A stretch of DNA of 53,615 nt, from positions 1 through 53,615 of the forward strand of contig CAZFHA010000027.1 of assembly GCA_964518595.1 (NCBI GenBank), read 5' to 3'. Under the pieces are notes generated by a model that was given only the letters and a program-made list of their open reading frames with translations, made no database searches and was not told the DNA's origin. The DNA comes from CAZFHA01 sp964518595. Lineage in GTDB: Bacteria > Bacillota > Clostridia > Saccharofermentanales > Saccharofermentanaceae. The position numbers were made by a program, and so were the translations under genes. Of the stretch, positions 17,040-24,484 are shown in pieces (position 1 is the stretch's first letter; each line of letters opens with the position of its first letter).

Positions 17040-17483
17040 CTAGCTTTCTAGTAATTCTATAAGCTTAGCTGCAAAGGCCTTGTCTTGATCCGGAGTTCTT
17101 TTTTTATTACCCTTTATGCGACCACCAGCCATGCGAATTTTCTTAGCTGTATATCTTTGATCTAATAAACTATCTATATTACTATCTGTATAAAGCATTC
17201 CGTTCTGGCTAATTGGACGGGCACAGCGAGCTAAGCACATGGCAGCTAACCCATAATCTTGGGTAATGACAATGTCGCCCTTTTGAACCATGTTGACCAG
17301 AGCAAAATCTACACTATCGGCACCTTTAGAAACAGTAATTGTTTGGGCACCAGCTCGGCTAAAATGATGGGCGGTGTCGCACAATAGAATGCAATCTACC
17401 TGACGGGCTTGGGTGATTTGGATAGCCACATCTACTACCGGACAGCCGTCAGCATCGATTAGAACTCTTACTTTCTGGTTCAT
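17040..17483 (-). CDS. YaiI/YqxD family protein (UPF0178)
   Basis: The 147-residue protein is a clear member of UPF0178 (DUF188), with IDADGCPVVD at residues 9-18, GADSVDFALVNMVQKGDIVITQDYG, NGMLYTDSNIDSLL and GGRIKGNKKRT. The family has a PIN-like acidic core (D10, D12, D75-type aspartates) but no proven activity. It overlaps the upstream gene by four bases and lies 31 bases before EFR1, so the four minus-strand genes may form one transcript. Confidence 0.85.
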   Translation of the reverse strand: MNQKVRVLIDADGCPVVDVAIQITQARQVDCILLCDTAHHFSRAGAQTITVSKGADSVDFALVNMVQKGDIVITQDYGLAAMCLARCARPISQNGMLYTDSNIDSLLDQRYTAKKIRMAGGRIKGNKKRTPDQDKAFAAKLIELLES

Positions 17484-17926
17484 GGTGCATACTCCTTGGT
17501 GCGTTCTTCCTCAACAGTAAAATCTTCTGACTTAAAGTTACTGTAGTAGCGCCCACGTAAGACAGTACACTTTAAAACACAATAATCAGGATCTGTTACC
17601 CCCAGGGGATAATACATAGTATCACCTTCACGCCAGATGCGCTCTTTTGTAGCGCTATCGGTTAGGACTTCTACCGTACATAGCAGCATAGCACCTCGAA
17701 AAAACCTTACATCACTAAAATAGATGCAAGCCTTAGGGTTCTGGATAAATTGAGACACACGCAGGGAAGAGGTATTGGTACTAAAATAAATTGTACTAAT
17801 GCCATGTCGTTCTCTGGGTGCTAACATGGCTTTGGTATTAGGAAAGCCGTCTTGGTCCAGTGAACTTATATATACTACTTTCTGTTTATCCAGCATAGTA
17901 CCAATGGTCTTATGGGCATCTCTCAT
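17480..17926 (-). CDS. pyridoxamine 5'-phosphate oxidase-like flavin protein
   Basis: The 148-residue split-barrel protein has the PNPOx-like pattern of a short FMN-binding domain (KQKVVYISSLDQDGFPNTKA, TIYFSTNTSSLRVSQFIQN, KACIYFSDVRFFRGAMLLCT). Members of this general-stress/PNPOx-like group bind FMN or related cofactors; few have defined substrates. ATG 17926 follows TTTGGAGGAGCAT on the minus strand. It is the first gene of the run ending at 15771 and overlaps the next by four bases. Confidence 0.8.
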   Translation of the reverse strand: MRDAHKTIGTMLDKQKVVYISSLDQDGFPNTKAMLAPRERHGISTIYFSTNTSSLRVSQFIQNPKACIYFSDVRFFRGAMLLCTVEVLTDSATKERIWREGDTMYYPLGVTDPDYCVLKCTVLRGRYYSNFKSEDFTVEEERTKEYAP

Positions 17927-18219
17927 CTATATGCTCCTCCAAAACTTGTTGCTCTCAGGAAACCTTACCTTATTTAAATAGCAGAATACCATTAAAGTCG
18001 GCTTCTATGTCAAGAGAAAAATAGAATCATCCTTATTTATATTTTTTCAAAAGCTACTCCATGCGGATGATATTTTTCAAATATGTGTCAAAAGGAGTTT
18101 ATGAATTAGCTGCGAGCCCTGCGATAATAAAAGAAAAGTTGAAGAAATTTGGTGGATGAATTTTTCACATATAAAAATTTGCACCTGGCCAAAAGTGTCA
18201 AAAGAGCCTTATAAAGTGA
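17927..18219. other. non-coding stretch between PNPOx gene and tRNA-Ser
   Basis: No supported gene. A 25-codon frame (from GTG 18086, reading VSKGVYELAASPAIIKEKLK) looks protein-like and may be a relic. GTGTCAAAAG occurs twice as a direct repeat (about 18086 and 18196). The region's 5' end holds the promoter of the minus-strand operon. Confidence 0.4.
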
Positions 18220-18249
18220 TTGCAAATGCAGGGGGGACTATGGTATAAT
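18220..18249 (+). promoter_or_regulatory. sigma-A promoter of tRNA-Ser
   Basis: -35 TTGCAA (18220-18225) and a perfect -10 TATAAT (18244-18249) are separated by 18 bp, about 50 bases before the mature tRNA. Confidence 0.7.
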
Positions 18250-18299
18250 CCCTTAAGTAAAAGTGAGTGACAGCTATACTATTGTCATTCGCGGAACTC

Positions 18300-18390
18300 G
18301 GAGAAGTACCCAAGAGGCCGAAGGGGAGGCTTTGCTAAAGCTTTAGGCGGGGTAACCCGCGCGAGGGTTCGACTCCCTCCTTCTCCGCCA
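18300..18390 (+). tRNA. tRNA-Ser (anticodon GCU)
   Basis: The acceptor arm GGAGAAG (18300-18306) pairs with CTTCTCC (18380-18386), followed by discriminator G and an encoded CCA. The anticodon loop TTGCTAA gives GCU, reading AGC/AGU. A long variable arm (GGCGGGG..CCCGC) is the class II signature of serine tRNAs, and the T-arm GGGTTCGACTCCC is complete. It has its own promoter and terminator. The genes just downstream (VbhA/fic remnant, hicAB) are typical cargo of tRNA-linked islands, though no integrase is seen. Confidence 0.96.
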
Positions 18391-18395
18391 ATTCG

Positions 18396-18429
18396 AAAGC
18401 CTAGAGACTTTAGTGTTTCTAGGCTTTTT
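18396..18429 (+). terminator. terminator of tRNA-Ser
   Basis: Perfect 10-bp stem AAAGCCTAGA/TCTAGGCTTT with a 12-base loop and a run of Ts, six bases after the CCA end. Confidence 0.85.
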
Positions 18430-18509
18430 GCATAAGATGAAGTGATAGGTGAGGGCGTCGAACCGACTGGCATAGTCGTAGGGGTAGTGATGTACATATA
18501 GATATTACA

Positions 18510-18541
18510 ACAATATAATAATATAACAATATAATAATATA
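18510..18541 (+). repeat. two perfect tandem copies of a 16-bp AT-rich unit
   Basis: The unit acaatataataatata occurs at 18510-18525 and again at 18526-18541, followed by a partial copy. It lies just upstream of the antitoxin gene and could be its promoter/operator region or replication-slippage product. Confidence 0.8.
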
Positions 18542-18568
18542 ATAATCATTCAGATTGGAGGGAGCAAA

Positions 18569-18742
18569 ATGGATAGTCAAATTGAAAAAATCATTCATGA
18601 CATTGACTTTACTATGACCATGGAAAATATGCCCTTGACTGAGCAAGACAAAGATCGCTTGCGGGATTGCCTAACTGGCAAAGCAGATATACAGGAAGTT
18701 TTAAAATATACCATTTCCAAACACTCTAAAAAGGAAGGCTAA
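18569..18742 (+). CDS. VbhA-like antitoxin for a Fic toxin
   Basis: This 57-residue protein (MDSQIEKIIHDIDFTMTMEN, then LTEQDKDRLRDCLTGKADIQEVLKYTI) has the size and helical pattern of VbhA-type antitoxins, whose inhibitory helix blocks the Fic ATP site. The ribosome site TTGGAGGGAG precedes ATG 18569. It is followed after three bases by the fic remnant. The typical inhibitory S/T-x3-E/D-G-N motif is not exact here (DFTMTMENM), so the family call is mainly from context and length. Confidence 0.65.
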   Translation: MDSQIEKIIHDIDFTMTMENMPLTEQDKDRLRDCLTGKADIQEVLKYTISKHSKKEG

Positions 18743-18745
18743 CAG

Positions 18746-19197
18746 ATGACTGGATATGATTACATCTATCAAGGAGAAGATAGCTATTGTTATCATGGCA
18801 CGGATGTTTTACGCAATAAAGAAAACATCCGCAATCATGATGAACTTTTAATCGCCGAGCGGGAAATCACCAGCTTGAAGCTATTGATGCTTAGAGCAAA
18901 GCCGGTGCGTGGTCAATATGGGTTTCCCATCTGAAAGCCATCCACCGGTTTATTTTTTGTGACCTCTATGATTGGGCAGGAGAAGTACGCCGTGGTGAGT
19001 TTCTAATGAAAGGCGGCACTGTATTCTGCCGGGGTCAGTATATTGAAAGTTTTGCGAGTGAGATATTTTCCAAACTGGCAAAGGAAAATAAACTGCGAGG
19101 TTTGGAACAAGAGCAATTTATCCGGCGGCTTGCATATTACATGGGTGAGATCAATGCGCTTAATATCCATACTGAACGGTATTGTCACAAAGAATAA
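18746..19197 (+). pseudogene. fic toxin remnant (frameshift and lost Fic motif)
   Basis: The N-terminal frame (MTGYDYIYQGEDSYCYHGTD, NIRNHDELLIAEREITSLKL) stops at 18934. A shifted frame then continues the Fic domain: HLKAIHRFIFCDLYDWAGEV, GQYIESFASEIFSKLAKENK, FIRRLAYYMGEINAL. Directly where HPFREGNGR should follow, the sequence reads NIHTERYCHKE and stops, so the AMP-transferring catalytic loop and everything after it are absent. Roughly half of the normal protein is lost, and it cannot AMPylate. It pairs with the intact-looking upstream antitoxin. Confidence 0.8.
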
Positions 19198-19336
19198 ATC
19201 ATAATAAAGTTTGCAATCAACGACCCTTCTAAATCAATTTAATTTTCAATAATTTCCGCAACTATTATACCCACGCACTATTTGATAGATTCTCAAAAAT
19301 ATCGCCAATTTTACATATAAAGTCTGAGATTTTAAT

Positions 19337-19373
19337 AAGACTTTCTGCCATAAAATGTTTGACAGAAAGCCTT
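19337..19373 (-). terminator. probable terminator of hicAB
   Basis: On the minus strand, AAGGCTTTCTG pairs with CAGAAAGTCTT across a 15-base loop, a few bases after the hicB stop, followed by an AT-rich tail without a strong T-run. Confidence 0.45.
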
Positions 19374-19377
19374 ACGT

Positions 19378-19773
19378 TTATTTGTGATCATGTACGTACT
19401 TTTTTAATCCTTCTTGCAAAATTTGCGAATAGGGTGCATTGAGGCGTTCTGCTTCGTGGTTAAGCCAAGAGGGGATGGTAAGCGTTTTTTTCACCGCTTT
19501 GGTATCTGTCCTTCGACGGTAGTCATCTGTATCTGCAGGAACTAAATTAACAAATTCCTCTTTCTCCAACTGCAGCTGATCGTGTTTAGATGCAGGTGGA
19601 ATATCCTCTTTATTTTCTTCCGCTATTGCTAGCCACATTTCAACAGCATCTTGCGCCATTTCTAATGCATCGGGTAAAGTTGCACCAAAGGTAACTAGAC
19701 CAGATAAATCAGGAACCCGAATTTGAAATCCATCTTCATCGGGGGTAAAAATTGCTGGGTATACATATTTCAT
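19378..19773 (-). CDS. hicB: HicB antitoxin
   Basis: This 131-residue protein has the N-terminal partially degraded RNase-H-like HicB fold (KYVYPAIFTPDEDGFQIRVP, GLVTFGATLPDALEMAQDAVE, residues 2-45) and a C-terminal ribbon-helix-helix-like DNA-binding part (VKKTLTIPSWLNHEAERLNA then YSQILQEGLK). It would neutralise HicA and repress the operon. It lies 36 bases downstream of hicA, the usual gene order. ATG 19773 has an AAAGGATG ribosome site. Confidence 0.9.
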   Translation of the reverse strand: MKYVYPAIFTPDEDGFQIRVPDLSGLVTFGATLPDALEMAQDAVEMWLAIAEENKEDIPPASKHDQLQLEKEEFVNLVPADTDDYRRRTDTKAVKKTLTIPSWLNHEAERLNAPYSQILQEGLKKYVHDHK

Positions 19774-19809
19774 ATGATATCATCCTTTCCTTAGAGGCAG
19801 TATATATAG

Positions 19810-19995
19810 TTACTCAAGCTCGGCTTGCTTCAATATTGCCTTAACCGTTCCTTTAGGTATATCTCCTCGATGCCGTGGGATGGGTATTTTCTTACCAGGA
19901 AATAGCGGATTGTTAATAGCCATTGCGTGCCCTGCACCTTGTACTATTTCCCACCCATTTTTCTTGAGCAATTTCTGGATTTCCCGTTCCGTCAT
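19810..19995 (-). CDS. hicA: HicA toxin, mRNA interferase
   Basis: I choose ATG 19995 because the GGAGG ribosome site lies between it and the upstream ATG 20010. The 61-residue product (MTEREIQKLLKKNGWEIVQG, then AGHAMAINNP, IPIPRHRGDIPKGTVKAILK) is a dsRBD-like HicA. The catalytic His is in GAGHA, with a second, RHRGD, near the C-terminus. It should cleave mRNA when HicB is lost. All core residues are present, so the toxin looks active. Confidence 0.9.
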   Translation of the reverse strand: MTEREIQKLLKKNGWEIVQGAGHAMAINNPLFPGKKIPIPRHRGDIPKGTVKAILKQAELE

Positions 19996-20026
19996 TTGAG
20001 GCGCCTCCATTCTTTTGTATGATTTA

Positions 20027-20055
20027 ATTATAGCACGTGTTAATACGTGTGTAAA
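20027..20055 (-). promoter_or_regulatory. hicAB promoter with ACACGT direct repeats
   Basis: Minus-strand -35 TTTACA (20055-20050) and a perfect -10 TATAAT (20032-20027) with a 17-bp spacer. The spacer region holds ACACGT twice, 10 bp apart (one helical turn), and a CACGTG palindrome, a likely HicB operator. The rest of 20056-20292 contains no gene I can support. Confidence 0.7.
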
Positions 20056-20292
20056 TGCACCGGTGAACTTGTTAATATGAAAATAATTTATGTCTGTGAC
20101 AGTACTTCTCCCCCCTTTACTATTATTATCACAGTTATATCTGTCCTTCGACTCTCGGAATTTTTGATTGAGAAGTTAGGTTTAGAGAAAGTTTTGAAAA
20201 AAACCATTACTAATCCTTCAAAAAAGATAGCCCCTTTAAAATGAAAAAAACGGGTTCCATGAAGCTCACAATTCCAGTAAAATTAGTCTCAT

Positions 20293-22005
20293 GTGGAAAG
20301 TAAAGTTACAGATATGGAGTACTGTAGGATGATGGAAGAAGATGACAACGTGCAAGTATTAGAGTCTCCCCGTGCCCAAATAAGAACAACCACCCATCGC
20401 CGCGAATGGTGGGGCTGGTTTGGCACGGTAAACTGGCTAGTCATTATGATGTATGCCTTTTCGTTCTTTAGCCTGCCAAGCGCGAGTAATGCGGAGGTGG
20501 TGGCTAATGACTATAACTTTTATTTTATACTTATTTTTGCTGCCGCAATTGTTACATGTAGTTTTTGTTTTGGAAGAAGCTTAGATCGCCTTTCTACTAT
20601 TGCTCTTTATACTACACCTGTTGCAATTTGCATTACAGTGGTATTCCCTTGGCTTCCTCTGGGGTTGGGTTTAAGTTTGTACCTGATTTCCCCTATACTT
20701 ATGGCTCCTGCACTTGTACGCCGGGTGTTTGGGGTGCTTCACACTGCACCCAAAGGCAAACAGCTCTTAAGTTATATATCTGCTTTTTCACTAAGCTATA
20801 TCTGCTATTCTACATGGTTAGCAATAGATTTTCCCAAAGAAACTGCCTTTCTATTCCCTGCACTGTTAGCTATCCCAGCCTGGTATGGAATACGCCGTAT
20901 CATAAAACCATCAGATATACCCACCAAAAGCAGATTTAAATTTTCCTGGAAAGTAGTAGTTCTCTTTACGGGAGCAACTTTACTACTTCTATGGATAGCT
21001 ACTATGAATACCATTATTTTTACCAATATTTTCGCTACAGGCCTTGAAACAGACAACACAATCATCACACTTCTTAGTTATGGGCTTTCAGGGATAGGCT
21101 ATTTATTGTATGCGATTGTTAGCGATAAAGGACACGAACGAGCAGGACTAACCATTAGTATGATGCTGTTTATTCTGGGCATTTTTATCGGCTTATTGTC
21201 CGGCAACGCCCAAGGCTTATGGAGTGTTCTGCTAATAATGGCTATTACTCTGGGTGGTTCTTACTTTGAATTCTTATTTTTATCTATTCCTGTCTACTTC
21301 CTTGCCAGTGCAAGACGCCCTTTGTTTGTGGCTTCCCTTGGCGTGGTAATGGAACTCATTTTTTCTGCTTTAGTTTGGAAAAATGGGCTATGGGTTCCTC
21401 AGCTATTTTGGACTTTTGGTCCGCCACTACTTTTCTCAGCGGCCTTCTCTGCCGTGGTCTTTGTTATTCTTATCTCTTTCTTGTTCGAGCGTTATCGAGA
21501 AAAATCACTGGCAGCGGTACTGCATAATTTGCTATATAAATTCCCCGATAGTCCCGGTAACAAAGTAAAATCCATGAACGACGTAGTAGAAGAAACTGAG
21601 GTGGCGGAAAGAAAAAGTTTAGCGGCTCTGGAACTAACCCCAGAGGAAATTGAAGTTGCGCTATTGTTGGTGGATGGTAAAACCAGAAGTGAAATTACTC
21701 GTAAACTCCGCCTAAAGTCCAGTGATGCTACCCATCTCATTAATTCCATTAAAGATAAGATCAGCGGTGGGTCTTCAAATCCCATTATTGCTACTGTTGT
21801 AAAGCGATATAAGTTAACACGAAGAGAAACAGACATGCTGTCCTATTTGCAAAAGGGCATGACAAATCAGCAGATTGCTGATGAGTTGTTTATATCTGAA
21901 TCAACCGCTAAAAATCATGTTTACCGTCTAATGAATAAATTGCCCGTGAAAACCAGGCAAGAAGTTCCCTCTTGGTTGGAAACTATTGATAGTGATAGTG
22001 AGTAA
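20293..22005 (+). CDS. membrane-embedded LuxR-family regulator with two HTH regions
   Basis: The protein (up to 570 residues) has about 12 hydrophobic segments between residues 45 and 405, in the style of MFS-like membrane domains found on LuxR proteins of anaerobes. A cytoplasmic tail contains two HTH-like units. The first (LTPEEIEVALLLVDGKTRSE, about 452-495) is degenerate. The second (LTRRETDMLSYLQKGMTNQQ then IADELFISESTAKNHVYRLM, about 512-560) is a canonical GerE/LuxR domain. It may sense a ligand in the membrane and bind DNA directly. The start is unsure: GTG 20293 has no clear ribosome site and ATG 20332 is an alternative. Regulatory targets are unknown. Confidence 0.75.
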   Translation: MESKVTDMEYCRMMEEDDNVQVLESPRAQIRTTTHRREWWGWFGTVNWLVIMMYAFSFFSLPSASNAEVVANDYNFYFILIFAAAIVTCSFCFGRSLDRLSTIALYTTPVAICITVVFPWLPLGLGLSLYLISPILMAPALVRRVFGVLHTAPKGKQLLSYISAFSLSYICYSTWLAIDFPKETAFLFPALLAIPAWYGIRRIIKPSDIPTKSRFKFSWKVVVLFTGATLLLLWIATMNTIIFTNIFATGLETDNTIITLLSYGLSGIGYLLYAIVSDKGHERAGLTISMMLFILGIFIGLLSGNAQGLWSVLLIMAITLGGSYFEFLFLSIPVYFLASARRPLFVASLGVVMELIFSALVWKNGLWVPQLFWTFGPPLLFSAAFSAVVFVILISFLFERYREKSLAAVLHNLLYKFPDSPGNKVKSMNDVVEETEVAERKSLAALELTPEEIEVALLLVDGKTRSEITRKLRLKSSDATHLINSIKDKISGGSSNPIIATVVKRYKLTRRETDMLSYLQKGMTNQQIADELFISESTAKNHVYRLMNKLPVKTRQEVPSWLETIDSDSE

Positions 22006-22194
22006 GATATATTCTTAGCCTTACCGTTTAACCTTTTGAGCCTCTTTTTTAGAATTTTGCAAGCTTTTTATGCGCTAAATTAGCTTTGTTTTAGCAAGGA
22101 CTAATTTTGTGAAAAAATTGGAATTGCAGGTTGTGATTCTCCCATGCTAGTATAGGGCACGACCCAAAGATAACAGCGGAAGGAGGATCTGAAA

Positions 22195-22392
22195 ATGGAA
22201 AAACGTGTGAAGAATACAATAATAGGAATCGTTCTTTTACTGGTAGGTTTTGCAGTTTATGCAATCTTTAAGATGAATGTTTTTGCATTAAATTTACCGG
22301 CATGGATAGATATTTCAGCAATGGTTATTGGTATACCTTTGCCAATATTCGGCGTAGCTTTAATTGTGAATACATACAGAAAGAAAGCTTAA
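22195..22392 (+). CDS. small two-pass membrane protein
   Basis: The 65-residue protein has two hydrophobic helices (about 9-27 and 38-57) and a basic C-terminus (NTYRKKA). The ribosome site GGAAGGAGG precedes ATG 22195. It follows the LuxR regulator by 189 bases on the same strand. I see no family signature; function unknown. Confidence 0.6.
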   Translation: MEKRVKNTIIGIVLLLVGFAVYAIFKMNVFALNLPAWIDISAMVIGIPLPIFGVALIVNTYRKKA

Positions 22393-22463
22393 TGCTATAA
22401 GCTAGAGCAGAATAATCTCTGTACCTAGAGATTATTCGTATCCGATGAAAAGAGGATGTTTTG

Positions 22464-22652
22464 ATGCTTAGGTACGAAAGTGTGCTTCTTGATGCGTCCA
22501 GTTCGATAAAAGGTAAACTGGGCTCCAAGGATATCTCTATTCTTGATGAAGAAATTAACAAACGAGCAGCTGATGGATGGGAACTTGTAACTCATTCCTA
22601 CTCGGTTGCAGGGTATGCTCAATTTTTAGTGACATTTAAAAAAGAGAAATAA
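22464..22652 (+). CDS. DUF4177-like small protein
   Basis: The ATG at 22464 is preferred over the TTG one codon earlier; AGAGG lies upstream. The 62-residue product (MLRYESVLLDASSSIKGKLG, ILDEEINKRAADGWELVTHS) shows the YE-x-V ... GWELV pattern of DUF4177, a small cytoplasmic domain of unknown role. It is followed by a strong terminator. Confidence 0.65.
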   Translation: MLRYESVLLDASSSIKGKLGSKDISILDEEINKRAADGWELVTHSYSVAGYAQFLVTFKKEK

Positions 22653-22668
22653 ATCGCTTAAGAGCGCA

Positions 22669-22696
22669 AAAGCAGGCATGGTTTTTTGCCTGCTTT
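22669..22696. terminator. bidirectional terminator between DUF4177-like gene and WYL regulator
   Basis: Perfect 10-bp stem AAAGCAGGCA/TGCCTGCTTT around an eight-base loop with T-rich tails on both strands. The right arm overlaps the stop codon of the convergent WYL gene. Confidence 0.8.
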
Positions 22697-23627
22697 ATTT
22701 CTCATACAAACTAGCTATATTCTGTATTTTACGCTTTATTTCTCTGCGGATGTGTGGCGGCTCCAAGCATTCACATGTATCCCCGAAACCCAAAAGAATA
22801 TTGTAGTAGTAATCGTTCTCTATAAATGGAAAATGAACAATATAATGTTCCTGACCATCCGGCAGAAAATTTTCATACATACAAAATTCAAGGGCTTTAT
22901 CCATGACAGACTTATGAATCCGAAGCTTAATATTTGTCTGCATAGGTGCCACTAGGTCAGTAAAATCAAGTTGGGGTCTCTGATAGTCTCGTGGTATGAA
23001 GGTTTCTTCTTGCATTTGCAAGTTTGACACACGGGTTATTTTAAATGTGCGAAAATCATTTTTTTGCAGGCAGTAGCCCTGCCAATACCAGTGGCTATTT
23101 TTCAATATAAGTTGATAGGGTTCGACTTTTCGGGTGGTTTTGTTTCCCTGTTGATCTGCATAATTGAAGCAGAGTAGTTTCTTTTCTTGTAAAGCGGTTT
23201 TGATAGTTTCTAGATATGGCTGTATGTTTCTGTTACCCATCCAAGGCGTTAGATCAATATAGATCTGATTGGCTTTCAATTCGATATCTTTTGCCCTGTC
23301 GGCAGGGATAAAACTCTTCACTTTGGCTAGGGTGTTTATTACTTCATCACCGCGCACCGTAGTAGAAAGATTGGAAAGCCCCATGAGAATGGCAGACAGA
23401 TCCGCAGCTGAGAACACTTTCTTATCTAGCTTGTATCCCGGCATGATCTCAAAGCCACCCCCAACTCCAGGTACGGAATAGATAGGGATGCCTGCCAAGT
23501 TTATCGTGTCTATGTCACGATAAATGGTGCGGGATGAAACTTCAAACATATCTGCTAAGGTCTGTGCACCAATTCGTTCTTTTTCAAGGAGTAGCATAAC
23601 AATGCTAATGAGCCTGTCTAATTTCAT
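22695..23627 (-). CDS. HTH-WYL transcriptional regulator (YafY/DeoR-like)
   Basis: The 310-residue protein has an N-terminal HTH_11 (LDRLISIVMLLLEKERIGAQ, TLADMFEVSSRTIYRDIDTI) and the GIPIYSVPGVGGGFEI wing. A WYL domain follows in the middle (QEKKLLCFNYADQQGNKTTR, PYQLILKNSHWYWQGYCLQ) and then a WCX-type C-terminal region. WYL domains sense nucleic-acid or small ligands. It is divergent from the DJ-1/PfpI-like gene at 23744 and probably controls it. Confidence 0.9.
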   Translation of the reverse strand: MKLDRLISIVMLLLEKERIGAQTLADMFEVSSRTIYRDIDTINLAGIPIYSVPGVGGGFEIMPGYKLDKKVFSAADLSAILMGLSNLSTTVRGDEVINTLAKVKSFIPADRAKDIELKANQIYIDLTPWMGNRNIQPYLETIKTALQEKKLLCFNYADQQGNKTTRKVEPYQLILKNSHWYWQGYCLQKNDFRTFKITRVSNLQMQEETFIPRDYQRPQLDFTDLVAPMQTNIKLRIHKSVMDKALEFCMYENFLPDGQEHYIVHFPFIENDYYYNILLGFGDTCECLEPPHIRREIKRKIQNIASLYEK

Positions 23628-23743
23628 CTAATGCCCTCATTTCTAATTGTGGCCATACTAGTGTCAGTAATTACAGCGTAAAATAAAAACATAAATAAAT
23701 CAATCTTTCGGCATCTATGCTGGAAATGGAATGGAGCAATTTT

Positions 23744-24379
23744 ATGTTAACCGTTTATGTTTATATTCTTGATACTCTAGCCGACTGGGAAATGGGGCAT
23801 GTAATGTCCGAACTATATTCAGGGCGTTTTTTCAAAGCAGGGGCTGAGCCTGTGTGTCTAAAAAAGGTTAGTTATTCAAATGAATCGATTACTACCATGG
23901 GTGGACTGACAATTAGACCTGATTGTGTGATTGCCGACATGGTTACGGACATGAAAAGCATATTACTATTACCAGGTGCAGACACTTGGAGTGATCCGAA
24001 GCACATGGCGATTATCGAAAAAGCAAGGGAATTTCTCTTCATGGGTGCTACAGTGGGTGCAATTTGTGGGGCTACGGCGGCTCTTGCCAATTTTGGATTG
24101 CTTGATAATCGTTCCCATACCAGTAATGGTTTAGGCTATCTTGAAATGTTCTGCTCCGGTTATAGAGGGCAGGCGTTTTATAGAGATGAGCCATCTGTAG
24201 TCAGTAATAATCTTATTACGGCAAGCTCTACCGGAAGCTTACTCTGGGCCAAGCAGATTATTGAGCAACTAGGTGTTTTTCAATCTGACACACTGGAATC
24301 TTGGTATGAGTATTTTACTACCGGTGAACCTAGGCATTTCTTTGCCCTTATGGAAACTTTGAGACCCAGTGATGAATAA
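23744..24379 (+). CDS. DJ-1/PfpI family protein
   Basis: The ATG at 23744 follows AATGGAGC; the frame's earlier ATG 23717 is less well placed. The roughly 211-residue protein has the class I glutamine-amidotransferase-like fold. LLLPGADTW and the nucleophile-elbow motif GAICGATAALA (Cys near residue 109) are present, and RSHTSNGLGYLEMF follows with a His. Such proteins act as deglycases, hydratases or proteases; the activity here is unknown. It is divergent from the WYL regulator, with about 110 bases between starts. Confidence 0.85.
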   Translation: MLTVYVYILDTLADWEMGHVMSELYSGRFFKAGAEPVCLKKVSYSNESITTMGGLTIRPDCVIADMVTDMKSILLLPGADTWSDPKHMAIIEKAREFLFMGATVGAICGATAALANFGLLDNRSHTSNGLGYLEMFCSGYRGQAFYRDEPSVVSNNLITASSTGSLLWAKQIIEQLGVFQSDTLESWYEYFTTGEPRHFFALMETLRPSDE

Positions 24380-24484
24380 TGTGAGCTATATTTGTTAAGA
24401 TGATTTTTCTGGGCTATAATGCTAGAAAAACTAAAATAGCGGCGAAGATAGAAACACTAAAGGGTAGTTTTGAGGTAACCTTAA

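Noticed and set aside
18086..18160. 25-codon plus-strand frame with protein-like sequence
   Set aside because: Too short, no ribosome site; at best a relic.
18285..18497. Minus-strand frame of 70 codons
   Set aside because: Covers tRNA-Ser and its terminator on the opposite strand, so it is an artefact.
20047..20244. 65-residue plus-strand frame upstream of the LuxR-type regulator
   Set aside because: Overlaps the hicAB promoter region, lacks a ribosome site, no family features.
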